Shown here: positions 18,374 through 26,718 of the stretch, one piece after another | Position numbering within the stretch: the first letter of the stretch is position 1 | How the letters are laid out: the number at the start of each line of letters is the position of its first letter | Source of the DNA: Streptomyces pilosus | GTDB lineage: Bacteria > Actinomycetota > Actinomycetes > Streptomycetales > Streptomycetaceae | Direction of reading: 5' to 3' | Assembly (NCBI RefSeq): GCF_014649835.1 | Contig: NZ_BMTU01000003.1 | Location: 1 to 64,000 of the forward strand | Length of the DNA: 64,000 nucleotides | Position numbers and translations under genes: made by a program | The notes under the pieces: generated by a model | Seen by the model: only the letters and a program-made list of their open reading frames with translations | Databases searched by the model: none | What the model was told of the DNA's origin: nothing

Positions 18374-19378
18374 TCACGGGGGTGGAGCGTGCGCGGGCGA
18401 GGACGGACCCCGCAGGGGGACGAGGGCGTGCGCGGGGAAGCGGGCGGGGACGGGGACGGCGAGGCGCACCTCGGTGCCGCCGGAGGGGCGGGACTCCACG
18501 GCGACCACGGCGCCGACGAGCAGGGCGCGCTCCCGCATCCCGCGCAGGCCGGCGCCCTCCTCCGCCCGGCCGATGCCCCGCCCGTCGTCGCGGACGCGCA
18601 GCTCCACACCGCCGGCGGTGCGGTAGAGGGCGACCTCGGCGCGGCGGGCGCCGGAGTGCCGGGCGGTGTTGGTGAGGCCCTCCTGGGCGACCCGGTAGAT
18701 GACCAGCTCCGTCTCCCGGTCCAGCTCCGGCAGGTCCGGGGCGAGGCTGTGCTGGACGCTCAGGCCGGGGCCGCCGAACTCGGTGGCGAGGGCCTTGAGG
18801 GCGCTGGCCAGGCCCAGCTCGTCGAGCACACCGGGGCGCAGCCGGCGGGCGATGCGCCGGATCTCCTCCAGGCTCGCGCGGGTGGTCTCCTGCACCGACC
18901 GCAGCTCCTCGCGCAGCTCGGGCGGGGCGTGGTCGGCGGCGCGCTTGAGCTGGAGCAGGACGGCGGTCAGGGACTGGCCGACCTCGTCGTGCAGTTCCTG
19001 GGCGACGCGGCGGCGCTCCCCCTCCTGCGCGGACAGGGCGCGGGCACTGCTGGTGGCGCGCTCGTCCTCCAGGCGGTCGAGCATGGTGTTGAACGTGGTG
19101 ATCAGTTCGGCGATCTCACCGCGCCCGCCGACGGCGGGACGGTGTCCCGGACGGAGCAGGTCGGTGGTGGTCATCGCGCGGGTCAGGCGCTGGAGCGGCG
19201 CGAGGCCGACCCGCAGCAGCAGCGCGTTGGCGATCAGCATGGCGGCCAGGCCCACGGTGAGGACCGCGGCCTCGGTGAGCAGTACGGGGGTGGATACGGT
19301 GACCGGTCCCAGCAGGAGGGCCGTGGCGACGATGAGCACGACGGCGTTCAGCATGAAGATCCGCCAGAACAGAGGCAC
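18374..19378 (-). CDS. Sensor histidine kinase (HisKA_3 type)
   Basis: This 334-residue membrane kinase has two adjacent transmembrane segments (about 8-27 and 32-55) with almost no extracellular loop. A HAMP-like linker follows, then a HisKA_3 dimerisation domain with phosphorylatable His130 in RRVAQELHDEVGQSL, and an HATPase domain (NTARHSGA, DDGRGIG, GLRGMRERA). This is the NarX/DegS-type partner of the response regulator that follows. The lack of a sensor loop suggests it senses within the membrane or with a partner. GTG 19378 has GGAGG nine bases upstream. Confidence 0.92.
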   Translation of the reverse strand: MPLFWRIFMLNAVVLIVATALLLGPVTVSTPVLLTEAAVLTVGLAAMLIANALLLRVGLAPLQRLTRAMTTTDLLRPGHRPAVGGRGEIAELITTFNTMLDRLEDERATSSARALSAQEGERRRVAQELHDEVGQSLTAVLLQLKRAADHAPPELREELRSVQETTRASLEEIRRIARRLRPGVLDELGLASALKALATEFGGPGLSVQHSLAPDLPELDRETELVIYRVAQEGLTNTARHSGARRAEVALYRTAGGVELRVRDDGRGIGRAEEGAGLRGMRERALLVGAVVAVESRPSGGTEVRLAVPVPARFPAHALVPLRGPSSPAHAPPP

Positions 19379-19818
19379 CCGTTACCGCCTCCTCGCCATG
19401 GCCGCCCACCCGGGCTCCCGGTGCGGCGGGAGCCCGCGACGGGCCCGCGGACCGGGGGCGCGGCGCGGGCCGTCATGGTCCAGCCTGTGCCGTGACCGGC
19501 CCTCGCGCCATCCGTGACAACCCCCATTTTTTCCCGGCGGGGCCGGCCGGGCGACGCTCCGCGTGCGCGGCGTCCCTGAACGGAAATGGGGCCCCGCCGG
19601 GGCGGGGATGGGGCCCGCGACCGATGGCCCCGGCCGGGGCTGTCACGAGAGCCTGGAGACTGCCGGTACCGGACGGGACGAGGCGTCGGCACACGGGCGA
19701 TCCCCTTCACAGCGGCCCGAGTTCGCCACAGGCCGGCGGACCCCTGACCCGTCCCGCGGTACCGGGACGACGGCCGCCGGCTTGACACCGTGCGGCCCGC
19801 CACTGGGAAGGAGGAGCC
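19379..19818. other. Intergenic region upstream of the histidine kinase
   Basis: Here 440 bp separate two divergent genes and no gene is supported. There is a hairpin with GGGCTCCCG/CGGGAGCCC arms near 19413-19437, a short poly-T run near 19526, and a TTGACA hexamer at 19782 that could be a -35 element for the following small gene. Confidence 0.4.
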
Positions 19819-20142
19819 GTGCCCCGGCCCCACGACGATCGCCTGGTCGCCCTCGCGGCCCGAGTCGAGCACGAGGATCCCCGGTTCGCCCGTTCGCTGT
19901 CCACCGGGCAGCCGACCCGCCCCCGTGAGTACCGGCGCACCGGCGCCTGGTGGGCGCTGGTCATCGGGGTGCTGATGCTGATCGGGGGAGTGACCGTCCC
20001 CGACGGACTGCTCATCGCGGCGGGCCTGGTCCTCTCCGGCATCGCCGTGCAGCTCCTCGACCCCGACCGCCGTCACACGCCCCGCGGCTCACGGGCGCCG
20101 CGCGTGCCGCGTACGCCGCGTCCACCGCGTACGCCGCGCTGA
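19819..20142 (+). CDS. Small DUF3040-type membrane protein
   Basis: This 107-residue protein has a short N-terminal part typical of actinobacterial DUF3040 proteins (LVALAARVEHEDPRFARSL). Two hydrophobic segments follow (about 43-60 and 62-80), and the tail is Arg/Pro-rich (RAPRVPRTPRPP). The function of this family is unknown. GTG 19819 has a strong AAGGAGGAG ribosome-binding site. It converges on the ECF sigma gene. Confidence 0.75.
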   Translation: MPRPHDDRLVALAARVEHEDPRFARSLSTGQPTRPREYRRTGAWWALVIGVLMLIGGVTVPDGLLIAAGLVLSGIAVQLLDPDRRHTPRGSRAPRVPRTPRPPRTPR

Positions 20143-20179
20143 CCGCACGCCGCGCCGCCGCGGGCCCCGTCCCTTCCTC

Positions 20180-20725
20180 TCACCGCACCCCGCGCTCCGC
20201 CAGCGCCGCCTTCAGGCTGCGCAGGGCGTAGTACACGCGGGACTTCACCGTCCCCTGCGGGACGCCCAGGGCGACGGCCGCCTGCTGGGTGGTGCGGTCC
20301 GCGAGGAAGGTCGCCCGCAGCGCGTCGCGGTGCGCGGGGGTCAGCGTCTCCAGGGCGTCGTTGACCACGATGGACGACAGCATCCGTTCGATGTCGTCCG
20401 ACTCCGTGCCCAGCTCCGTCAGCCAGGTGGCGCCGCCTATCTCCAGTGGGCGGGCGGTGCGGGCGCGGTGCGCGTCGATGACGAGGTTGCGGGCGACCCG
20501 GAACATCCAGGGCCGCACCGCCATGCCCTCGTCGTCGGCCAGGTTCTGCTTGTTCCAGCAGCGCAGCAGCGTCTCCTGGACGACGTCCTCCGTGCGGTGG
20601 GTGTCCCCGCCCAGCATGCGCAGCACGTACGCGTACAGTGCCGGGCCGTGTTCGAGGTAGAGGTCGCGCAGCGCCCGCTCCTCGGTGGAGGCGGCACTCG
20701 CCGATCCGATGACTGTCACGTTCAT
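20180..20725 (-). CDS. ECF sigma factor, SigL-like, likely regulator of the secretion block
   Basis: This 181-residue ECF sigma factor has a sigma2 region (about 18-85) with the core motif DVVQETLLRCWNK. Its sigma4 region (about 120-178) has TTQQAAVALGVPQGTVKSRV. As I recall it resembles M. tuberculosis SigL, including VARNLVIDAHR and the TVKSR-YA pattern near the end. No anti-sigma gene is adjacent, unlike sigL-rslA. The reported SigL promoter (TGAACC, then CGT) matches ten elements between 23121 and 44406, so I infer that this protein drives that block. A dyad shared with the SARP regulator gene lies 60-80 bp upstream. ATG 20725 has GGGAGC upstream. Confidence 0.88.
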   Translation of the reverse strand: MNVTVIGSASAASTEERALRDLYLEHGPALYAYVLRMLGGDTHRTEDVVQETLLRCWNKQNLADDEGMAVRPWMFRVARNLVIDAHRARTARPLEIGGATWLTELGTESDDIERMLSSIVVNDALETLTPAHRDALRATFLADRTTQQAAVALGVPQGTVKSRVYYALRSLKAALAERGVR

Positions 20726-20784
20726 GGTTGCTCCCGCTCCTTGGGCCGACCGGCCCCGGCGCGGCGTGCGCCGGGGCCGGAGCT

Positions 20785-20806
20785 CTTGGCGGAACGGAGT
20801 GTTCCG
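20785..20806 (-). promoter_or_regulatory. Operator-like dyad upstream of the ECF sigma gene
   Basis: In the gene direction the site reads CGGAAC-ACTC-CGTTCC-GCCAAG. Its core GGAAC-N5-GTTCC is an inverted repeat. The same sequence, differing only in the four central bases, lies upstream of the SARP regulator at 42589-42610. The extended GGAACG...CGTT arrangement could also be an ECF-type promoter used for autoregulation. Confidence 0.55.
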
Positions 20807-20884
20807 AGGGGCGTTCCACGTTCGTTTGACGTCCGGTGTGCGCTGCGATGGACGCGCAGGCCGGAAGGGGGGTGAGCGGGCGTT

Positions 20885-22279
20885 TCAGACGTGTGTGAGG
20901 AGCGCCTCGACCTGTTCGCGGGTCCGTTCGGCGAGTTCCGCCTGGTCGGCGGTGAGCGCGCCCAGGTCGCGGAGGGTGTCCCACATGTGCAGCAGTTCCG
21001 TGCCGTGCACCGCCGCGGCCCGGTCGTCCTCGATGTGCTGCCAGGCCGCCGCCGCCCGGGCCACGTCGGACGCGGCCCGCTCGTCCCCGTTCACGCAGCG
21101 GATGCGGGCGACGCCGAGGGCCAGCACGGTGGCCTCGCGGTGGTCGCCGCACAGGTGGGCGAGGTACGCCTCCAGCGCCCGGGCCTCCACCGCGTGCGGG
21201 TGGTCGGCGCCGACCGTCTCGGCGAGGCCCTCGCGGAGCGCGGCGGCGTCGGCGTACGCCTCGTCGAGCCGGCCGGCCGCCGCGTCGGCGTTGATACGCC
21301 CGATCCGCTCGGCGACGTCACCGGTGAGCACGGGGGGTGCCTGCGGCGCGGTTACGGGGGTGGGGGTTTCCGGAGCCGCGGAGGCGGGGGTTGCCCGCGG
21401 CGCGGGGGCGGGGACCTTCGCGTCGTCGGCGGCGGCAGCGTGCGACGCGGCGGTGGCGCGGGCCCGGGTGACCACGGCGCTGAGAGCCGAGGCGACGGGC
21501 GCCGGCCGGGGGGCGGAACCCTGAGCCGGCACGGCGGCGGGACCCGGGGGCGACGCTGCGGAACGGGAACCGGAAGCGGACGCGGCGGCGGGGTGGGGGG
21601 CGGACACGGCGGAAGCGGAGACCGGTGCGGCGGGAGCGGAGGCCGGCACGGCAGGACCGGGTGCCGGTACCGCGGCCGGGCCCGAGGCCGGCACCGCGGG
21701 ACCGGAAGACGACACGGCGGAGCCGAAGGGCGGCGCCGCCTGGCCGGGGGTCGGCTCGGCGGGAGCCGGAGTCGGCACCGTGGTGGGAGCCGGGGCCGGC
21801 ACCGCAGGACCGGAGGCCGAAGCCTGCGGGGGATCGGTAGGCGTCGCGGGGGCCGGAACCGAGACGCCGGAGGGGGATCCGAGGACCGGGGCGGAGGTGC
21901 CGGAAGGAGGCGCGGGGACCGGAGCGGAGGTGCCGGAAGGAGGCGCGGGGACCGGCATGGCGGCGCCGGAAGGAGGCGCGGGGACCGGCATGGCGGCGCC
22001 GGAAGGAGGCGCGGGGGCCGGAGCGGAGGGGGCGGGTGGGGCCGGGGTGGTGGCGTCGAGGAGGCGGCTGGAGCCGTCCGGGGAGATCTCGAGAAGGAAG
22101 TGGCCGGTGTCGGGGCCGTCGTTCACCGTCGCCCGGACCGCTGCGTCGCGCTCCTGGGCGTACCGCTGCAACCGGTCCAGTACGGCGTCGTGGACGGACT
22201 CGCCCGGGGCGGGGACGAGGGGGGTCCCGTCGATCTCGGCGAGTTGCTCGTCGGTGATGCGTACCCGGAAGTGGGACAT
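20885..22279 (-). CDS. Two-domain Pro/Ala-rich protein sharing an N-terminal domain with the ChW protein
   Basis: This 464-residue protein has no known name. Residues 1-75 form a compact domain (FRVRITDEQLAEIDGTPLVP, LDRLQRYAQ, LLEISPDGSSRLLD). A closely similar domain occurs at residues 40-112 of the protein encoded at 42827-44338. Residues 80-310 are a Pro/Ala/Ser linker with four copies of an 11-residue repeat (PAPPSGTSAPV-type). Residues 315-464 are helical and TPR-like (AAAGRLDEAYADAAALREGL). No signal peptide or membrane segment is seen. The gene follows the transglycosylase gene by 11 bp on the same strand. It could be a substrate or adaptor of the secretion system. Confidence 0.7.
   Translation of the reverse strand: MSHFRVRITDEQLAEIDGTPLVPAPGESVHDAVLDRLQRYAQERDAAVRATVNDGPDTGHFLLEISPDGSSRLLDATTPAPPAPSAPAPAPPSGAAMPVPAPPSGAAMPVPAPPSGTSAPVPAPPSGTSAPVLGSPSGVSVPAPATPTDPPQASASGPAVPAPAPTTVPTPAPAEPTPGQAAPPFGSAVSSSGPAVPASGPAAVPAPGPAVPASAPAAPVSASAVSAPHPAAASASGSRSAASPPGPAAVPAQGSAPRPAPVASALSAVVTRARATAASHAAAADDAKVPAPAPRATPASAAPETPTPVTAPQAPPVLTGDVAERIGRINADAAAGRLDEAYADAAALREGLAETVGADHPHAVEARALEAYLAHLCGDHREATVLALGVARIRCVNGDERAASDVARAAAAWQHIEDDRAAAVHGTELLHMWDTLRDLGALTADQAELAERTREQVEALLTHV
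21900..22031. repeat. 33-bp tandem repeat, four copies
   Basis: Four in-frame copies of a 33-bp unit (beginning CCGGAAGGAGGCGCGGGG on the + strand) encode the repeated 11-residue PAPPSG-x5 linker. The copies are near-identical at DNA level, so copy number may vary between strains. Confidence 0.85.
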
Positions 22280-22290
22280 GGCTCATCTCC

Positions 22291-23094
22291 TCAGGCGGGG
22301 GAAGCGGCGGGGTCGGGGGTGACACCGGGGGTGGCGCCGGCCGGCGGGGCGGCGACACCGGCGTACTTGGCGAACTGGGCGCGCACGGCGGCGACGTAGC
22401 CCTGGGCCTCGTTCGTGCGGGGCAGGCCCCCGGCCGCGAGGACGGTGTCGATCCCCACGTGGTAGGCGGCCAGCGTGAGGTCCAGGACTCCGCCCTCGGC
22501 GCGGCCGTCGTCGACGGCCTGCTGGACCTGGCCCGCGAGGGCGCACAGGTAGCGGCCCTGGGCCATGACCGAGTCCTCCGCGTCCAGCGCCGAGACCTCG
22601 TCGTTGTCGTCGTCGTCCTCGCCGTACTCCTCGAACACCTCGGGGGGCAGCTGCGACAGGCCCCGCTCGCCGCCGGAACCGACCAGCGACGCGTCGAAGC
22701 CGGACTCGTACTCGATCTGGGCGGCGATGACGATCGGTCCGATCGCCTCGCACACGGCCCCGGCGTCCTTGATGGGCTCCACCAGGTCCTCGGGGACGGT
22801 GGACTCCTCGAGTTCGCCCTTGCCGTCGCCCTCGAACGCGTCCATGACCTGCTCGGCGATCTCCTCGTTCGACGCGCCGTCACCCCCGCCGCCACCGCCA
22901 CCGCCGAAGAGCAGGATCAGCGCGATGAGCGGGGCCAGCAGGACACCGAACCCGCAGATGATGATCACCACGATCGCGCCGCCGGCCACCACGACCGGGG
23001 ACAGCAGACAGCCGCAGCCCGTGCCGGCCAGGACCGTGTTCCTGGTGGCGGCCGAGACACCGTCCTCCGTGCCGCGATCCGAACCTGCGCCCAT
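22291..23094 (-). CDS. VirB1-like lytic transglycosylase
   Basis: This 267-residue protein has an N-terminal membrane anchor of two hydrophobic stretches (LLSPVVVAGGAIVVIIICGF and GVLLAPLIALILLFGGG). The extracytoplasmic SLT-type domain (about 110-255) contains QIEYESGF with the likely catalytic Glu130, SGGERGLSQLPP, and LTLAAYHVGIDTVLAAGG. Such enzymes open peptidoglycan for type IV secretion or conjugation machines. It is the first gene of the leftward operon and is preceded by a TGAACC-type promoter. I chose ATG 23094 for its GGGAG site. Confidence 0.85.
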   Translation of the reverse strand: MGAGSDRGTEDGVSAATRNTVLAGTGCGCLLSPVVVAGGAIVVIIICGFGVLLAPLIALILLFGGGGGGGGDGASNEEIAEQVMDAFEGDGKGELEESTVPEDLVEPIKDAGAVCEAIGPIVIAAQIEYESGFDASLVGSGGERGLSQLPPEVFEEYGEDDDDNDEVSALDAEDSVMAQGRYLCALAGQVQQAVDDGRAEGGVLDLTLAAYHVGIDTVLAAGGLPRTNEAQGYVAAVRAQFAKYAGVAAPPAGATPGVTPDPAASPA

Positions 23095-23120
23095 CGGCTC
23101 CCGCCTTCTTCCCCTCGTCT

Positions 23121-23149
23121 TGAACCGCTGTCGCCGGGCGGACCGTTGT
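23121..23149 (+). promoter_or_regulatory. SigL-like promoter P1 (secretion operon)
   Basis: TGAACC, 17-bp spacer, CGTTGT. It lies 115 bp before the first gene of the rightward operon (ATG 23265). It faces P2, so the 5' ends of the two transcripts would cross. Confidence 0.65.
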
Positions 23150-23172
23150 GCTGTCCGACGGGCTCGGCAGAC

Positions 23173-23200
23173 GCAACGGACTGCCGGGCGAACAGGTTCA
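23173..23200 (-). promoter_or_regulatory. SigL-like promoter P2 (transglycosylase operon)
   Basis: On the minus strand: TGAACC, 16-bp spacer, CGTTGC. It lies about 80 bp upstream of ATG 23094. Confidence 0.63.
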
Positions 23201-23264
23201 AAACCGGCCGGAATCAGATGATCCAGAGCAGCGCGAGCACGAGCGAAGAGGGAGGCGGGTACGC

Positions 23265-24035
23265 ATGAGCACTCCTTCGGCCAGGCCGTCGGTCCCGCAG
23301 GCGTGGGTACGGGGCCCGAAGTCCGCACCGCCCACGGGCCCGGACACGCGGCCCGCCACGGACGGGGGCACGGGCGGGCCGGCGGCGGGGACCGACGGGC
23401 GGACGCCCGCACCCACCGAGCACGCTACGGCCCCGGCCCCGGCGGGACCGGCCGGGAACACGCGGGTGGCCGAGGGCTCCGGCGCACGGCCGAAGCGGCC
23501 CGCTCCTCGCCGTACCACCCCCCTGCGCCGTCCCGCCTCCTCGTCCGGCGAGCCGAGCTGGGGCGAACCGCGGCGGACCGGCGCCGGCCGGGGGAAGGGA
23601 CGGGACGCGGTCGCCTGGGTCAAGGCGCACGGCGGCGCCGGGGCGACCTCGCTGGCCGGTGTCCTCGGCGGTGTGGAGGTCGGCGCGCGCTGGCCGGACC
23701 CCTCCCGGGGGGAGCCGCACCGGGTCGTCCTGGTCGGCAGGACCAGCGCGCGGGGACTGCGGTCCGTCTCCCGGGCGCTCGGCGAACTGCGCGGGGAGGA
23801 CGGGCCGCGGGGCCTGGACCTGCTGGCCGTCGTCCTGGTCGCCGACGCCCCGGGCCGGCTGCCGCTCGGCCTGCTGGGCCGCATCCGGGTGCTGCGCTCC
23901 GTCGTCCACGTGCACCGGGTGCCGTGGATACCGGCGTGGCGCATGGACCGCCGGCCCAGGACCCTCCCCCGTCAGCTCGTCACGCTCGCCGACCTGGTGG
24001 GCAGCGAGCCGTACGCCGAAGAAGCGGTGTCGTGA
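23265..24035 (+). CDS. T4SS-associated protein with degenerate P-loop
   Basis: This 256-residue protein resembles streptomycete proteins I recall as DUF6668. The first 105 residues are a disordered Pro/Gly/Thr-rich region. The remainder looks like a ParA/MinD-type fold. Its nucleotide loop reads AHGGAGATSLAG, where KGGVGKTT would be expected, so the catalytic Lys is missing. VVLVGRTSARGLRSV and LDLLAVVLVADAPG follow. It probably binds rather than hydrolyses nucleotide, or is purely structural. It is the first gene of the secretion operon and its stop overlaps the next start (GTGA at 24032). Confidence 0.65.
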   Translation: MSTPSARPSVPQAWVRGPKSAPPTGPDTRPATDGGTGGPAAGTDGRTPAPTEHATAPAPAGPAGNTRVAEGSGARPKRPAPRRTTPLRRPASSSGEPSWGEPRRTGAGRGKGRDAVAWVKAHGGAGATSLAGVLGGVEVGARWPDPSRGEPHRVVLVGRTSARGLRSVSRALGELRGEDGPRGLDLLAVVLVADAPGRLPLGLLGRIRVLRSVVHVHRVPWIPAWRMDRRPRTLPRQLVTLADLVGSEPYAEEAVS

Positions 24036-24316
24036 TCCCCTTCCCGCACGGCGCCCGGTTCCTGGCCGCCCCCTACGTCCCGGGCGGCGACGCCCAGACG
24101 ATCATCAACCTGCTCGCCTGGTGCGTCTCGGCGGGCGGTGTCTTCGGGCTGATCGTGGTCGGCATCAACATGGCGATCCAGCTCAACCGCGGCGATCCGG
24201 GCGAGGGTTCGTCGCACTTCCGAGGTGTCTTCTTCGTCGTCCTCGCCTGTCTGGTCGCCTCGACCGCCCGCCCGCTCGTGGGAGCCCTGGGGAGCCTGGA
24301 GCTCCTGGGCCCCTGA
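24032..24316 (+). CDS. Small two-span membrane protein (VirB2-like candidate)
   Basis: This 94-residue protein has two hydrophobic segments (about 24-48 and 66-85) separated by a short polar loop (NRGDPGEGSSHFRG). The size and topology fit TrbC/VirB2-like pilin-type proteins of Gram-positive type IV systems, but there is no diagnostic motif. It is translationally coupled to the upstream gene through GTGA. Role inferred from position. Confidence 0.6.
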   Translation: MIPFPHGARFLAAPYVPGGDAQTIINLLAWCVSAGGVFGLIVVGINMAIQLNRGDPGEGSSHFRGVFFVVLACLVASTARPLVGALGSLELLGP

Positions 24317-24386
24317 GCGCACGGACCCTTCCGTCCCCCTTCCCCGCCCGTCGCTCCCGGTGGGCGCCTACCTTTCGGAGACCTCC

Positions 24387-24674
24387 ATGTCCTCACTGCT
24401 CCTCGAGACCTCCAGGTTCCTGGCCGCCGGCGTGCCCCAGCCCGAGCGGCAGGCACCCGGCGACCTGACGGAGAAGGTCAACACGGTGCTCGGCATAGCC
24501 GCCTGGGCCGGCACCGCCGCCGGCGTGGCCGGGGTGCTGATCACCGGCGCGATGATGGCCATCTCCGTGAAGCGGGGTGAGAGCTCCGAGCACATGAGCC
24601 GCCTCGGCATGGTGCTCGGCGGCTGCGTCCTGGTGGCCACCGCGGGCCCGCTGGTCCAGTTCGTGTTCGCCTGA
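24387..24674 (+). CDS. Small two-span membrane protein (pilin-like candidate)
   Basis: This 95-residue protein has segments at about 33-58 (VLGIAAWAGTAAGVAGVLIT) and 73-95. A polar loop (SVKRGESSEHMSR) lies between them, closely paralleling the preceding gene product. The two may be paralogues, an arrangement that would suit a two-subunit channel or pilus. ATG 24387 has GGAG upstream. Confidence 0.6.
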   Translation: MSSLLLETSRFLAAGVPQPERQAPGDLTEKVNTVLGIAAWAGTAAGVAGVLITGAMMAISVKRGESSEHMSRLGMVLGGCVLVATAGPLVQFVFA

Positions 24675-24691
24675 CCCCGCGGGCGGCCGAG

Positions 24692-25429
24692 ATGTTCACA
24701 CGCAGCAGACGGCGGGACGAGCCCTCCGGCCCCTACTGGCGTCAGCGCGGCTGGCAGCTGTCGGCTGGCTTCGTCGCCGTCGTGTTCGTCCTGGGCGGCA
24801 CCATCGCGCTGACGGCCGGCGAGGACCGGGCACGAAAGCCCGCCCCCGACGGTCCGCTGTCGGGGCGGGCCGCCGGCGGGGACAGCCGGCCGCAGGGGTG
24901 CCGTACCGACGACGGCGACGACGCGGTGCCCACCACCGCGCCGCGGGGCGTCGAGTGGCGCACCATCGGCGTGGTGCGCGTGCCGGTCTCCCCCGCCGCC
25001 GGTCCGACCCGCACCGACGGGGGCATGCGGTGGTGCTTCGCGCACACGCCCGTCGGCGCCGTGCTGGCCGCCCACGTCATCCCGTCCCAGCTGAGCGAGC
25101 CCGGCTGGCGCGAGGTGCTCGACCAGCAGGTCGTCGCCGGGCCGGGGCGCGACCGGTTCGAGTTCCAGCGCGGTCTCGTCCGGGACTCCTCGGCGGGCCG
25201 GTCCGACGGCTCCGTCGCGACGTACACGGGTTTCTCCGTCGCCTCGTACGAGGGCTCGGACGCGACGGTGGACCTGCTCATGCGGACCGGCTCCGGCTAC
25301 GCGACGACCAGCATCGACCTGCGCTGGAGCGGCGGCGACTGGAAGATCCGGCCCTCCGACGGGGGTGACCTGCACACACCGGTGTCGGTGGTGCAGAACC
25401 CCCGCGGCTACGTCCTCTGGGGGCGCTGA
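24692..25429 (+). CDS. Membrane-anchored T4SS protein, possibly VirB8-like
   Basis: This 245-residue protein has a short Arg-rich cytoplasmic start, one transmembrane segment (about 24-42) and a long external part. The latter begins with a disordered linker and ends in a mixed alpha/beta domain of about 150 residues (GVEWRTIGVVRVPVSPAAGP ... YATTSIDLRWSGGDWKIRPS). The single-span topology, the late WSGGDWKI strand and the position between pilin-like and VirB6-like genes suggest a VirB8/NTF2-type scaffold. Assignment is by analogy only. Confidence 0.6.
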   Translation: MFTRSRRRDEPSGPYWRQRGWQLSAGFVAVVFVLGGTIALTAGEDRARKPAPDGPLSGRAAGGDSRPQGCRTDDGDDAVPTTAPRGVEWRTIGVVRVPVSPAAGPTRTDGGMRWCFAHTPVGAVLAAHVIPSQLSEPGWREVLDQQVVAGPGRDRFEFQRGLVRDSSAGRSDGSVATYTGFSVASYEGSDATVDLLMRTGSGYATTSIDLRWSGGDWKIRPSDGGDLHTPVSVVQNPRGYVLWGR

Positions 25430-25430
25430 C

Positions 25431-26675
25431 ATGGCGTGCAGCACGGGTAATCCCGCCACCAACCTGTTCAAGGGGTTCTTCGAGTTCCTCGGCGACCCGG
25501 TGGGCACCATCATCGACCTGATCGCGAAGTCCATCCTGGCCGGTGCGGTCACCGTCTTCGGCGACCTGGTCAGCAGCGTCCCGGGGCTGACGGGGACGAC
25601 GACGGCCAAGGAGGTCAACAACCAGTCGCAGTGGATCGTGGTCTACCTGGCGGTGGGGTCGCTGCTGTTCGCGTCCGCCCGCATGGCCGTCGAACGGCGC
25701 GGCGACGCCGGGGTGACCGCGCTGAAGGGCATCGCCCGGGTGATCCTCGTCTCCGGCGCCGCCACCACGGTCTTCGCGGCCGCCGCCAGGGTGTCGGAGG
25801 GCTACTCCGACCACCTGTTCGCCGCCGGTGCGGAGCGGCTGCTGACGGACGTCGGCTGCGACAGCGACACGAGCCTCGGCAAGTCGTTCCTGCTGCTGAT
25901 CATCGCGTTCCTGCTGCTGATCTCCGCCATCATCCACACGATCCTGCTCTACATCCGGCTCGGCGTGCTGATCGTGCTGCTGGGCACCCTGCCGATGGCC
26001 GCCGCGGCGTCGATGACGGACTGGGGCAACGGCTGGTGGCGCAAGCACATCGGCTGGATGATCGCCTGGCTGCTGTACAAACCCGCGGCGGCGCTCGTGA
26101 TGTACGCGGGCACGGCCATGATCAACTCCAATGAGGCGGGCAGCGAGTCCACCGAACGCATCGCCGGTATCGGCGTCATGCTGCTGTCCGCCGTCGCCCT
26201 GCCGGCGCTGCTGAAGCTCGTCATGCCGGCCACCGCGGCCCTCGGCGGGTCCGCCGCCATGTCCGGCGCGATGTCCCAGGCGGGCGGGGCGCTGGCGTCC
26301 GGCGCCCGCTCGATCGCCGGCCGGAGCGTCGGCGGGGGCGGCGGGCAGGTCGGCCGGGCGGGACCGTCCGGAGCGGCGGGCACGTCCGGAGGGAGCGGTG
26401 CCGGCGGCGCGGCGGGCACGTCGGGTCCGTCCGGCTTCTCCGGCGGCAACGGCTCGCCGGGCGGTGCCGGCGCCCCGGGCGCGGGCGCCGCGGGTGCCGG
26501 CGGCTCGGCCGCGGGCGGGGCCGGGGCGGCGAGCGGGGCCACGCGGGCCGCGGCGGCCGCGGGCGGGCCGGCCGGCCTGGCCGTCGCCGCGGCGATCACC
26601 GCGGCCCAGACCGCCGGCCGGGTCGCGTCCGGAGCCGTGGACGACGCCGACGGCGAGCGGGGGCACAACACCTGA
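25431..26675 (+). CDS. VirB6-like polytopic membrane protein
   Basis: This 414-residue protein has about six hydrophobic segments in residues 60-290 (LLLIIAFLLLISAIIHTILL, LGVLIVLLGTLPMAAAASM). The C-terminal tail of about 120 residues is almost entirely Gly/Ala/Ser. This is the layout of VirB6/TrbL-type inner-membrane channel proteins in Gram-positive systems. The start follows the previous stop by one base, so the genes are co-translated. Confidence 0.75.
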   Translation: MACSTGNPATNLFKGFFEFLGDPVGTIIDLIAKSILAGAVTVFGDLVSSVPGLTGTTTAKEVNNQSQWIVVYLAVGSLLFASARMAVERRGDAGVTALKGIARVILVSGAATTVFAAAARVSEGYSDHLFAAGAERLLTDVGCDSDTSLGKSFLLLIIAFLLLISAIIHTILLYIRLGVLIVLLGTLPMAAAASMTDWGNGWWRKHIGWMIAWLLYKPAAALVMYAGTAMINSNEAGSESTERIAGIGVMLLSAVALPALLKLVMPATAALGGSAAMSGAMSQAGGALASGARSIAGRSVGGGGGQVGRAGPSGAAGTSGGSGAGGAAGTSGPSGFSGGNGSPGGAGAPGAGAAGAGGSAAGGAGAASGATRAAAAAGGPAGLAVAAAITAAQTAGRVASGAVDDADGERGHNT

Positions 26676-26687
26676 CCCGGGCCGTCG

Positions 26688-26718
26688 CCGGGCTCCCCCT
26701 GCCCCCGGGGGAGCCCGG
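26688..26718 (+). terminator. Hairpin inside the secretion operon
   Basis: Eleven-base arms (CCGGGCTCCCC and its complement) enclose a nine-base loop, just after the VirB6-like gene. There is no T-run. It may attenuate transcription into the ATPase genes or stabilise the upstream mRNA. The remaining gap to 26895 contains nothing else recognisable. Confidence 0.5.
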
